A stretch of DNA of 64,000 nucleotides from Lumnitzera littorea (Eukaryota; Streptophyta; Magnoliopsida; Myrtales; Combretaceae): contig JAMXBB010000002.1 of NCBI GenBank assembly GCA_024138015.1, positions 48,937,473 to 49,001,472 on the forward strand. Direction: 5' to 3'. Under the pieces are notes generated by a model. The model made no database searches and was not told the origin of the DNA. It saw only the letters and a program-made list of their open reading frames with translations. Positions 48,063 to 58,587 of this stretch are shown in pieces (within the stretch, counting starts at the first letter, position 1; each line of letters begins with the position of its first letter). Made by a program: the position numbers and the translations under genes.

Positions 48063-49472
48063 ATGGCTGAACCAAGGCAAGGGCCTTTTGAAGACATTCA
48101 CGTCTACCTACAGCATTGGTCACAGAAGCTGCTTCAGACCTGGTTTCGACTTTTCAGCCTAGATAAACTGGAGTTTATTAAGAATAAGATTGGATCTATC
48201 CTCTCTCTACAGAAGATCCCTATGAACATCACTCTAGTCCGGGCATTAGTCCACCTTTGGGAGCTCGAATCCACCAGTTTCTGTATGGGCCTACATCAGC
48301 TAAGCCTAACGGTGGAGGAATACTCCTAATTGTTATGGGCTCCTGCAATCACGGATGATATTTATGTCCTAGACTTGGAAGCTGCAGTACTAAAGATCTT
48401 CAATAAGTTGTTGGGAATCAGAAAGATCGAAATAAACCGGGTTCTAAATCAAGAAAAGACCATTCGATTAAAGGATGTTATGGACTGGTTTTCTACTGAA
48501 TTGAAGCACAGAGAAAAGCGTGAAGTTTTCTGTGCAAATTTAGAAGCGTGGCACCAATACCGGGTCAACGCTTTTATACTGGTAGTCTTCAATACCATCC
48601 TGTTCCCTGATGAGAGACATCGAGTCCATTTCAGAATTGTAGAACTTGTAACCCAATTCTTTGATGGGAAATCATATATCCCGGCCCTTCTAGTCGAGCA
48701 GATCCGGTCACTAAACCATCTTAAGAAAAAGAAACGAGGAGATCTGAAAACTAACATGGTCCTACTGGTGGTCTGGTTCGTTAGCCACATGAGAATTTAC
48801 CAGCTTGATTTTAATCGGGCTGAGTTTACTCAGCAATACGATCTCATCAAATCTTTTGGAGAAAGAATCAAGCTGTCAGAAAATATAGCTAGCCGCTACT
48901 GGGTTTAATACTTTTAGAATATGAAAGCAGAAGAATTGTTGTTGACACCCAGGTGGTTTGTAAGCAGGGAAATGATAAGAGGATGTGGAGACTTTAAAGC
49001 AGTTTCTCTGATCAGCTTCAACCTCTGCACCGCATACGTTCCAGCCAATGGACTCATCGAAGACATGATCCCTAGACCATCATTAGAAGCTGCCTCACTA
49101 GACTTCCTTAACCCTAGTATGACGATGGTCGATAAAATAATCAAGCTTCAAAGCATTCGAGCTCTTTGGTGCACGAGAAAGACTACCCCTACCATTAGAG
49201 GGATAACGGCCAGGAGTCAGACAACCAAAGGATTTCTTTATCATCAGCTAAAAGGGTTGAAAGATATGGAAGACAACGAAGAAAAGAGGGAAGTTCAAGC
49301 TGAACCAGAGAGGACGAGTAAAAGAGAGCAGGAGATGGAGAGCCGTTGCAAGGAGTACCATTAGAAGATAAAGGCATTGGAAGCACAATTGAAGAGAACC
49401 AAGGGCAAGGAAAAGCAAGCTCCCATGATCCGAAAGAAGAGGAGGACGCAGGATAAGCTTACTAGTCATTAG
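48063..49472 (+). pseudogene. Ogre/Tat ORF1 protein (function unknown)
   Basis: One frame from ATG 48063 to TAG 49470-49472, about 470 codons, interrupted by stops at 48327 (TAA), 48906 (TAA), 48915 (TAG) and 49362 (TAG). The N-terminal half has a Trp-rich start, LVRALVHLWELESTSFCMG and LTVEEYS, typical of the plant domain found in Tat ORF1 proteins (DUF7745-like, related to plant mobile-domain proteins). The C terminus is highly charged, with a predicted coiled coil and a basic tail. ORF1 upstream of gag is a hallmark of Ogre elements. Its role is not established. The start is the first ATG of the conserved frame. Confidence 0.8.
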
Positions 49473-49807
49473 GAGATCAAATATTAGATTTTAGTTTTTT
49501 TTTTTATGTTTTCATTAGAATTCATTTTTATGAACAGAACAAGAGGTGTAAAGCTTCACAATTGCGAAAATTAATAAGAGTTAGTTAGGTTTTGCTACAT
49601 CAAAGGTTCCTCCCCTCTTCTTGATTTTTCATTGCACTCGTGTGACATGCATTTTGTGTTTGTATGATTAACAACCTTTTTTAGCAAAATATGATATATA
49701 CTAACCCTTTGTTGAGTTGTTCAAACACGATCAGGTAAAATTTCAAGATAGCTCCCAAACGTCAAGTCTTTCAGAGAAGTCTGATTAGAACCCGTTCCTA
49801 GACCAGG
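49473..49807 (+). other. ORF1-gag spacer
   Basis: 335 bp without a gene. It contains ACACGATCAGGT at 49725-49736, a 12-bp match to the donor-like site at 46397-46408 in the LTR. Confidence 0.6.
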
Positions 49808-51105
49808 ATGGCCACCACTCAAGGAAATGATGGAGACCCCGAGATCAATGATCCCTTTGAGTTGAGGTTTCGTTCTATAGAAAGGGCTATGGAAAAGATG
49901 GCAGAACAGATGAGCTTCCTAGCAGATAGCATTTCTTTGCTACGTACTACAGCACCGGCCAATGAAGAAGGTTCCAAAACCCGTTATGGGAGGAATACAC
50001 AAGCTCCTGAAGCAGAACACGAATATCAAAAAGACTCATTCGAATCAGAAGGAGTTTACCCAAAAGACAACCCGACTTTCGAACTTGATACGTATGTAGC
50101 CCCGAGACCTGTCGACCATGGGCCAAGTACGGATAGCTTGAAGGAACTGGAAAAGAAATTGACACAATAGATCACTGAGAAGATGAAGGCATCTGTAGGG
50201 TGTGATGGATTTGAATAGGCGGGGATCACAGAATTTTCTGCGTATGACATGGGATCATACCCTGAGAAGTTTAAGGTACCAAAATTCGAAAAGTATAATG
50301 GGACGGGTTGCCCCAAGCTTCACACTAGGTTGTATGTCAGGAAGATAGGGAAATACGTTTAGTACGACCCACTCATGGTATAGACATTTCAAGATAGCTT
50401 GACCGGACCGGCCCTGACTTGGTATGCTCAGCTTGATTTGAATCAGATAAATACATGGGAGAAACTTGCTCGAGCATTTTATGAACAATATAAATTCAAT
50501 GTGGAAGTGGCCGCGACTATGATGGACTTGGTTGCCCTATGGAAGAAGAATAATGAATCGTTTAAAGAATACGCTCAAAGATGGAGGTCCTTAGCTGCAA
50601 GAATCTCTACTCCAATGACAGAGAAAGAGCTCACATCGGCTTTCATTAACACCTTGGAGAGGCCCTATTTCTCCCATCTCATTGGGCAGGCCTCATCTAG
50701 TTTTGCTGAGGTAGTAGCGGCCGGGTGCAGGATTGAAAGTGCCGTCTCTTCTGGCAAACTGTAGGACTTAGCAGATAGAAGACCACCTGTATCATCATCT
50801 GGTCCTAGACCAGCTGTTGGCAAGCCTAAAGAATCTACGGTTGGTATGGTAAATTCAAATGCCAGACCAAATGCTCAAGTCACTTTTAGGACGAATGCAC
50901 CTCCCACTCAGCAACAGTACAGAGATCAGTTTAACAGGACTTATAAGCAATTTACCAAGATACCGGTTCCTTTGAGTCAAGTCTTCGAGAAGTTATGAAG
51001 GGATAATTTGATACGGTACGAACTTCCTAGCGATCGAGATTCTTTGACTCCATAATAAAGTGCGAATATCACTGTGGACAAGTGGGGCATTCAACTGATG
51101 CATGC
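49808..51105 (+). pseudogene. gag: Ogre/Tat gag (capsid and nucleocapsid), broken
   Basis: Begins MATTQGNDGD. A helical N-terminal region with ERAMEKMAEQM precedes the capsid block with FQDSLTGPALTWY (about 50387-50424), then YAQRWRSLAARI and the FINTLERPYF region. Stops at 50168, 50216, 50360, 50381 and 50762 are all TAG, and 50996 is TGA. Between about 50996 and 51060 the frame shifts by one. In the new frame a CX2HX…GHX4C zinc knuckle (CEYHCGQVGHSTDAC, 51061-51105) ends gag. The product would form the particle shell and bind the RNA. Most of the stops could come from Gln codons. Confidence 0.88.
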
Positions 51106-52470
51106 TGGAGATTGAGGAATAAGATTCAGGACTTGATAGATGAAGGGACGGTGCAGTTGGATTTTGTGGAAGCCCCGGTTCCTAATGTTAACAACAACCC
51201 CTTACCCAACCATGGGCCCATGATTGGTATGATTTTTTATGATGGTACTGTTAATGTCATCGATTCAGATAAGAAGCCTAAGGTTTTTGAGTTCTATATT
51301 GGCAACTGGGCTCCAGAAGTGAAGAGGTACACATTTCACGTATCGTTGCCACCAGAAAATTACAAGGCTACTCCATTTAACTATCACTTGGTAAATCAGG
51401 AGAAACCCGGTGCTTTGATTGGGGGCATTACCCGATCAGGAAATATTTATCATCCAAGAGAGGAGCAGGGGAGGAAAGTCATGTCGGGAGAATCAAATGA
51501 TAGGACGGCGGCTGAATGCATTGAGGGACTATTGGCTTTTACCAAAATGCTCAAGTCAAGTGAGTATAAAATCATGGATCAACTCAGTAAGACTCCTGTA
51601 CAAATATCGCTGATGGGTCTGCTAATTGCATTTGAACCACACAGGGAGGCTTTGTTCCGCACTTTAAATGAGGTGAGGGTCCCTTGGGAGATTCCAACTG
51701 AGAAGATGGGACTGGTTACTAATTCGATCCTCGCAATAGATCAAATTTCATTTTCGGCTGAAGAATTGGGCGAGGAAGGGAACAAACATACGAAGCCACT
51801 CTTTATCATGGTAAGGAGTAATGACATAATTGTTACTAGGGTGCTCATTGACAATGGATCATCGCTGAAAGTCTGCCCACTCGCCACTTTGGATTTGCTG
51901 GGCATTGACACATCTACAATTAAGCCTTCTTCTACAACAATCATGGCCTTTGATGGTTCTAGAAGAGAAATCATAGGGGAGATTGATTTATCCGTGGGTA
52001 TTGGCCCTCAGCACTTCACTATTCGATTCCAAGTCATGGACATTCCAAGATCTTTCAATCTATTGTTAGGAAGACCTTGGATCCATGCAGCAGGGGCCAT
52101 ACCTTCGAGCCTGCATCAAAAATTGAAGTTTATCTCCAATGGCCAGGTGATTACAATTCTGGGAGATCAAGATTACGAAATCTATAAGGAGACAGCTATA
52201 CCTTACATAGGAAGTGAGGGACAAGAGGAGCTGGCTTTACAAATGTTTGAAGAAGTGAACATGATTACTAGTCCCGACAGAGAAGGTAATAGAAGGAAGG
52301 GATTCAAGGAAGGCCAGATTGGTACCTATGGCCTTGGTTACAATCCTACCCCGGTGGAAGAATTCCAGAAGAAGCAAGCAAGGGGTAAGAAAGGTAGTAG
52401 ATTATACCATGCCTCTATGACCTTCCCACAACTAGCTGAGACGTTTATATGGGAAGAGACTCAAGCTTAA
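51082..52470 (+). CDS. pro: Ogre/Tat gag tail and aspartic protease
   Basis: The longest intact frame of the element (462 codons from 51082, continuous with the gag zinc knuckle). A long linker precedes the retropepsin domain at about residues 245-335. VLIDNGSS at 51841-51864 is the active site, with Asp at 51850. The flap and the FNLLLGRPWIHAAGA motif follow at about 52057-52095. The C-terminal part has a Gly-rich GTYGLGYNPTP motif of the kind seen in this lineage. The enzyme would cut the Gag-Pol precursor. No stop interrupts this part. Downstream coding resumes in another frame after a probable intron. Confidence 0.88.
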   Translation: MGHSTDACWRLRNKIQDLIDEGTVQLDFVEAPVPNVNNNPLPNHGPMIGMIFYDGTVNVIDSDKKPKVFEFYIGNWAPEVKRYTFHVSLPPENYKATPFNYHLVNQEKPGALIGGITRSGNIYHPREEQGRKVMSGESNDRTAAECIEGLLAFTKMLKSSEYKIMDQLSKTPVQISLMGLLIAFEPHREALFRTLNEVRVPWEIPTEKMGLVTNSILAIDQISFSAEELGEEGNKHTKPLFIMVRSNDIIVTRVLIDNGSSLKVCPLATLDLLGIDTSTIKPSSTTIMAFDGSRREIIGEIDLSVGIGPQHFTIRFQVMDIPRSFNLLLGRPWIHAAGAIPSSLHQKLKFISNGQVITILGDQDYEIYKETAIPYIGSEGQEELALQMFEEVNMITSPDREGNRRKGFKEGQIGTYGLGYNPTPVEEFQKKQARGKKGSRLYHASMTFPQLAETFIWEETQA

Positions 52471-52571
52471 GAATCTGACAAAGAAGGATCAACACACTCG
52501 CTACCCAAGTTCCAGCATCATTTGAACAACTAGTTCTCCATCTCGGCGAATTGCAACAAGTCTTCCCTAAG

Positions 52572-52782
52572 GTAAAGGGGTGACTCGTAATTAGTATTTT
52601 TTGAATTTTTATTTTCAATAGTCATCGTTTTAAATGTATCGTTGAACCTTTCATTAGTTAGGCCTTTATCTCATTTGAGACTACACCTCAATTTATTCAA
52701 TGAAATCTTAGTTCGTTTCTTTCCTATGTTGCTCTTTAGTTCTCTTTTGTTTACATGCATTTTTTTATACATTCTCATTCAG
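52572..52782 (+). other. probable intron between protease and RT
   Basis: AAG/GTAAAG at 52569-52577 and a T-rich tract ending CATTCAG at 52776-52782 bound a 211-bp AT-rich insert with stops in all frames. Ogre elements are known to have an intron in this place. The RT frame is open from 52783 onward, right at the proposed acceptor. The donor side does not restore one clean frame, because a stop lies just upstream at 52468. The call rests on position and splice motifs. Confidence 0.55.
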
Positions 52783-54439
52783 ATTCAATGAAACAAGCGA
52801 AAACCAAGAATACCTCGCACAGGTAGAAAATGGGAATATCGATATTGTTTCCGGCCCTACTGGGTTAGTCATCGGGAGCGATGTCGATGACCACAGTAAT
52901 ATACAAGAGGAATGGCAAAAACATGAACTGGATAGGATTACTATTGATGAACCGATTGAGACAATTAATGTGGGGAATGAAGAAAATCCTAGGAATTTAA
53001 AAATTGGGGCGAATTTAAAAGAGAAACAAAAAACAGAAATGATTATGTTGTTAGTTGATTATCAAGACGTGTTCCCTTGGTCGTATGAAGATATGCCTGG
53101 GTTGGACCTGTCGATTGTAGTCCACCGTTTACCCACACAGGAGGACGTCAAACCAAAAAAGCAAAAATCGAGGAGATTTTGACCTGACGTCTTGCTAAAA
53201 ATTAAAGAAGAAGTGAAGAAACTACTGGAGGTTGGATTCATCGAAGTGTCGGATTACCTGGAATGGGTAGCTAATATTGTTCCAGTAATGAAGAAGAATG
53301 GGAAAATTAGAGCGTGTGTAGACTTTCGAGATCTCAACCAGGCAATGCCTAAGGATAATTTTCCATTGCCTCACAATGACGTCTTAGTGGATAACACTTC
53401 TGGAAATCATCTATTCTCTTTCATAGATGGTTTTTCGGGATATAATCAGATTCGGATGTCCGAAGAGGATAAGACGAAAACGACTTTTATTACGACTTGG
53501 GGAACATTTTGCTATAAGGTGATGCCGTTTGGGCTGAAGAATGCAGGTGCAACATATCAGAGGGCCATGGTTGCAATCTTTCATGACATGATGCATAAAG
53601 AAATAGAAGTGTATGTTGATGATATGATTGCGAAGTCTAAAGAGGAGGAGGATCACCTAGAAAACCTGAGAAAGTTGTTTGATAGGCTAAGAAAGTACCA
53701 CTTGAAATTGAATCCAGAGAAGTGTACTTTTGGTGTGATGTCAGGAAAATTGTTGGGGTTCATAGTTAGCCAAAGAGGTATTGAAGTCGATCCTGATAAG
53801 GCCAAAGCTATAATTGACATGCCTCCTCCACAAACGCTCAAGGAAGTGCGAGGTTTGTTGGGGCGTTTAAATTACATTGCCCGATTCATAGCACAGTTAA
53901 CGGACAAATGTCGCCTTCTTTTTAAGCTGTTAAAAAAGAACGCAAAGATCAGTTGGAATGAGGAATGCAAAGAGGCTTTCACGAAAATCAAAGAATATCT
54001 CATGAAACCTCCAGTGTTGGTAGCTCCTAAACTTGGAAAACCATTGTTTTTGTACCCGACCATAATGACGGAATCAATGGGATCCGTGCTTGGCCAGAAG
54101 GATGAAGAAGGGTAAGAGCGAGTTGTCTACTATCTAAGCAAGAAGTTCATAGAAGGGGAGCAAAAATACTCAGAAGTTGAAAGAACCTGTTGTGCATTGG
54201 TCTAGGTTATGCATCGGCTCAGACAATACACATTGTATTATCAGATTAAGTTGATAACGCAACACAATCCTTTGAAATACTTAGCTGAAAAACCGGCTCT
54301 CATTGGTAGAGTTTCAAAATGGCAGATGTTGCTGACAGAATTTGACATTAAGCATGTGAGCCAAAGTTCAGTCAAGGGGCAAGCTTTGGCGAATCAATTA
54401 GCGGAGAATCCTTCTAAGGGTACCCCTCAAGGAACATGA
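52783..54439 (+). pseudogene. pol: Ogre/Tat reverse transcriptase and first RNase H
   Basis: One frame. An acidic N-terminal part includes the DVFPWSYEDMPGLD motif (53070-53111). The RT has VPVMKKNGKIRACVDFRDLN (53280-53339), PFGLKNAGATYQ, and the catalytic YVDD at 53612-53623. RNase H with VVYYLSKKF and SKWQMLLTEFDI follows. Stops: TGA 53180 (Arg codon expected), TAA 54113, TAG 54203 (Trp expected) and TGA 54437. The enzyme copies the RNA genome into DNA. The 307-codon piece 53192-54115 covers nearly the whole polymerase core without a stop. Confidence 0.92.
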
Positions 54440-54900
54440 GTTGAGTTTCCCGATGAAATCATCCTAGTAGCAAGAAATGATTCTGATGGTGAAATAGTCG
54501 AAAAATCTTCAGGGTGGAAAATGTTCTTTGACGGAGCATCCAATGTGTCTGGATGTGGAGTAGGGGCAATTCTAGTATCACCTGGTGGTATACAATTTCC
54601 AATGGCTATGATATTGGTTTTCCCATGTACCAATAACATTGCAGAATACGAGGTGTGTATTTTGGGGCTTAAAATCGCATTGTTTAAGGTGATACGGGAA
54701 TTGTAGGTGTATGAAGATTCTTCGTTGATTATAGGCCAAGCTCGGGGTGAATATAAGACGAAAGACCCCAAATTAGTGCCTTATCGCCAACACTTGGCCG
54801 AGTTGATAACCAAGTTTGAAAAGATTACCTTTGTATATGTACCAAGGGTTCAAAACCAATTTGCCGATGCTCTTGCTACTTTGGCATCAATGATTCAGAT
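54440..54900 (+). pseudogene. archaeal-type RNase H domain (aRNH) of Tat elements
   Basis: In the same frame as RT, a second RNase H precedes integrase. It has WKMFFDGASN (about 54518-54547), NNIAEYE (about 54632-54652), a DSS strand after the TAG at 54704-54706, and QNQFADALATLASM (about 54854-54895). These carry the Asp/Glu/Asp/Asp positions of the fold. A dual RNase H is known from Tat-lineage elements. One TAG interrupts it, at a position where Glu is common. Confidence 0.85.
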
Positions 54901-56242
54901 ATCGAAAGGAGTGGAGATTCAGCCACTTAAAATTGAAATTGAAGAAAAGCCTGCTTTTTGTTTGGTAATGGAAAGTTCATGTGACGAAAAGCCTTGGTAT
55001 CATGATATCAAAATATTTTTACAACATGGTACATACCCCGAAGGAGCAGAGAGCAAGGATAAAAAATTGATTAGAAGATTGGCGGCTCAGTACTTGATGA
55101 GCGATTCTGTGATGTACCGACGATCATTTGACGGTACGCTTTTACATTTTTTAGACGGGAAAGAGGCAGAGACACTAATGAAAGAAGTGCACGAGGGAGT
55201 ATGTGGCCCTCATATGAATGGCCACATGCTTGTTAAGAAAATCATGAGGATGGGATATTACTGGTCAACTGTAGAGGCAGATTGTATTGCACATGTTAGA
55301 CGCTGCCATTTGTGCCAAATCTATGCAAACAAAATAAATGCTCCACCTCAGGAGTTGCATATATTATCAACACCATGGCCTTTTTCGATGTGGGGAATAG
55401 ATATCATTGGCCCAATCACTCTAAAAGCATCTAATGGGCACCGATTTATATTGGTAGCTATTGATTATTTCACTAAGTGGGTTGAAGCCTCATCCTACTC
55501 TAGTGTGACGAAGGGAGTAGTGGTCAAGTTCATCAGGAGGGACATATTGGCTTGGTATGGTATGCCAGAAACGATTATTATTGACAACGGTACGAATCTG
55601 AATAATAAATCGATGTTCGAGTTATGCCGACACTTCAGGATCATTCATAGAAATTTTACTCCTTATCGGCTCCAGATGAATGGAGTCGTGGAAGCAGCCA
55701 ATAAGAATATCAAAAGAATTATTAAGAAGATGGCCATTACCTATCGAGATTAGCATGAGATGTTACCATTTACACTCATGGCCTATCGAACTTCTATCAG
55801 AACATCAACAGGGGCAACCTCCTACTCGTTGGTATACGGAATGGAGGCTGTACTGCTAGTGGAGGTTGAGATCCCGTCTCTCAGAATATTGTCAGAGACT
55901 CAGTTAGATGAGGCTGATTGGGTAAAGAAGCGTGTTTAGCAGTTGAACCTAATTGATGAAAAGAGGCCGACAGCCTTATGCCACAACATTTGCTATCAGC
56001 AACGAATGGCCAGGGTTTTCAACAAAAAAGTACAACCCCGGAGTTTTGAGCAAGGTGATATGGTGTTGAGGAAGGTGTTGGCTAACACAGCTGATTTAAG
56101 AGGGAAGTTTGCCCCAAACTATAAAGGGCCTTATATTGTGAAGAAAGTATTGCCTGGGGGAGCTGTTATTTTGTCTCAAATGAATGGTCCAGATTTGAAG
56201 GACCCAGTAAACGCTGATGCATTGAAGATATACTATCCTTGA
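54901..56242 (+). pseudogene. Ogre/Tat integrase
   Basis: The N-terminal zinc-binding part has VHEGVCGPHMNGH and RRCHLC. The catalytic core has Asp at 55400-55402 (GIDIIGP), Asp at 55583-55585 (IIIDNG) and Glu at 55691-55693 (GVVEAANK), which gives exactly 35 residues between the last two. The C-terminal tail has FEQGDMVLRKVL and the GPYIVKKVLPGGAVIL block, ending at TGA 56240-56242. No chromodomain is present. Stops: TAG 55751 (Trp expected) and TAG 55937. It would insert the DNA copy, making the 5-bp duplications seen here. Confidence 0.92.
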
Positions 56243-57050
56243 ACAATTAATGAAATTTTTGCAAATACTCTTACTATTACTGTGGTCTCGTTTTCATTTT
56301 TTACATGCAAAGTTGGTATTCTTAGTAGTCGTTAGCATTGGATAATATCCTTAGCCTTTCTTTTTCTCATCCCACTAAAAGGCCCCACTCCTCGCTCTAT
56401 TATTCACCCAAACAAACCTTACACACAAAGAACCACAAGGAAAAATAATCATTTAATTTGAAGCAATGATTATTGATAAAAATTCTTTTAATACTTTATT
56501 ATGGTTAATTCCCAAAGAAGAGGAGATCTGTTTCCTATTTTTCAGGACATAGCTATGTTCAAAAAGGGTAACGTGTGGCGTGTAAGTAGAAATTCGCTTG
56601 AGAACAAATGCTTGCTCGGAAAGCCAATGTTTAGACGGAAGTTCAATATAGGACATCCTTGTTCAAGAAGAATATGTTTTACATTCGATTCAAGCTTAAG
56701 TTGTTTTCACAAAAAAAAAAAAAAAAAAAAGAAGAAGAAGAAGAAGAAGAAGAAGAAAAAGAAAAATAAGGGTTTTAGAAAGAAACGGCAGAAGAAAGAA
56801 GAAGAAAAAATAGAACAAGAAAAGCAATAGCAAGGGTCAGAGTTGTTGGTTCTAATCGGACTCCGTAATAAGATGAGAGACGATTTGGGAGCTATCATTA
56901 AAACCAGGTAAGTGGTTCTAAACCTGATAAAACATTGCTTTGACAATTGGTTTCCCCTTAAGGATAATAGCTTATTTTCCAAAAAAATAGATAGTTAGCT
57001 CATAAAGCATGGTCCCAGTATGTCTTCAACTTCCAATCATCCAACTCACA
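56243..57050 (+). other. 3' UTR of the Ogre/Tat element, with A/GAA microsatellite
   Basis: Non-coding. A run of A followed by GAA/AAG repeats at about 56711-56770 creates an artificial poly-Lys frame and is not a gene. Sequence resembling the tandem unit begins near 57040. Confidence 0.75.
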
Positions 57051-57054
57051 ATTT

Positions 57055-58440
57055 CTTCAAGGGATTTAGCGCTTCGATCAACTTATGGAGCGTTACTTCG
57101 ACTGATATTCTCATTTAGGGATTTAGCTAATTCATAGAGCATAGTCCTAACCTTAAGTTTCATAAGTTTCTGGCTGACTCCTAAAACAGTCCCAATTCGA
57201 AGTTTTACAGGCTCCCAGTCACCCAACTCACAAAATGTTGCTCAACTTATAATCTTTTAGGGATTTAGCAAGCTCATGGAGCGCTATCTCAATTCAAAGT
57301 CTTCTTCAAATTTTTAGGTCTTAGCCAGCTCATGGGGCGCTTTGATCGCCTTAGAGACTCAGCTCATTAAGGGTACGATCCAAGTTTTTCTTCATATTTT
57401 TTAGGTCTTAGTCAGCTCAAGGGGCGCTTTGACCGCGTTGGAGACTCAGCTCATTAAGGGCACGATCCAAGTTTTTCTTCATATTTTTTAGGTCTTAGCC
57501 AGCTCAAGGGGCGCTTTGACTGCCTTGGAGAGTCAGCTCATTAAGGGCACGATCCAAGTTTTTCTTCATATTTTTTTAGGTCTTAGCCAGCTCAACGGGC
57601 GCTTTGACCGCCTTGTAGAGTCAGCTCATTAAGGGCACGATCCAAGTTTTTCTTCATATTTTTTTAGGTCTTAGTCAGCTTAAGGGGTGCTTTGATCGCC
57701 TTGGAGAGTCAGCTCATTAAGGGCACGATCCAAGTCTTCTTCATTATCTTTAGGTCTTAGCCAGCTCATGGGGAGCTTTGACCGCCTTGGAGAGTTAGCT
57801 CATTAAGGGCACGATCCAAGTTTTCCTTCAAATTTTTTTTAGGTCTTAGCCAGCTCATGGGGTGCTTTGACCGCCTTGGAGAGTCAGCTCATTAAGGGCA
57901 CGATTCAAGTTTTCCTTCAAATTTTTTTTAGGTCTTAGCCAGCTCATGGGGCGCTTTGACCGCCTTGGAGAATCAGCTCATTAAAGGGCATGATCCAAGT
58001 ATTCCTTCAAATTTTTTAAGTTTTAGTCAGCTCATGGGGTGCTTTGACCACCTTGGAGAGTCAGCTCATTAAGGACACGATCCAAGTTTTCCTGCAAATT
58101 TTTTAGGTCTTAGCCAGCTCATGGGGCGCTTTGACCGCCTTGGAGAGTCAGCTCATTAAGGGCACGATTCAAGTCTTCTTCAAATTTTTAGGTCTTAGCC
58201 AGCTCATGGGGCGTTTTGACCGCCTTGGAGAGTCAGCTCATTAAGGGCACGATCCGAGTCTTATTCATTATCTTTAGGTCTTAGCCAGCTCAAGCGGTAC
58301 TTTGACCACCTTGGAGAGTTAGCTCATTAAGGGCACGATCCGAGTCTTCTTCATTATCTTTAGGTCTTAGCCAACTCGAATGACGCTTTGATCGCTTTGG
58401 TTAGTCAGCTCATCAAGGGCACGACCAAGATTCTTGTTAT
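57055..58440 (+). repeat. tandem array in the Ogre/Tat 3' UTR, unit about 87 bp, 13 or more copies
   Basis: Thirteen units are visible from GGTCTTAGCCAGCTCA at about 57318, then near 57405, 57491, 57579, 57667, 57753, 57842, 57931, 58019, 58106, 58191, 58277 and 58363. Spacing is 85-89 bp. Each unit contains GGGGCGCTTTGACCGCC, AGTCAGCTCATTAAGGGCAC and a T-rich spacer of variable length. More diverged units extend left to about 57055. The array lies between the integrase stop and the PPT. Confidence 0.95.
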
Positions 58441-58573
58441 TCTTCACAAAGGTACTTCCCATTGTCGTTCTGACCCTCGTCAAGTCTCTTAACGTTCCTT
58501 AGGATAGAGTCATCCCGAGGCAAAAACGGTGTCTCTTTTGTCTTTGTGACAAAGTTTTGCTCAAACTTCACCA

Positions 58574-58587
58574 CAAAGAGGGGCAGC
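58574..58587 (+). other. polypurine tract
   Basis: AAAGAGGGGCAGC directly abuts the 3' LTR start at 58588. It primes plus-strand DNA synthesis in LTR elements. Confidence 0.8.

Noticed and set aside
48449..48790. Minus-strand ORF over Ogre ORF1
   Set aside because: Shadow of the plus-strand ORF1 frame. No independent features.
56501..56830. 109-codon ORF ending in a long Lys run
   Set aside because: The Lys run is a poly-A/GAA microsatellite in the Ogre 3' UTR, and the upstream part has no family resemblance.
57318..58440. CRISPR-like array
   Set aside because: Units are head-to-tail 87-bp repeats that vary throughout, with no constant-repeat/unique-spacer pattern, inside a plant retrotransposon.
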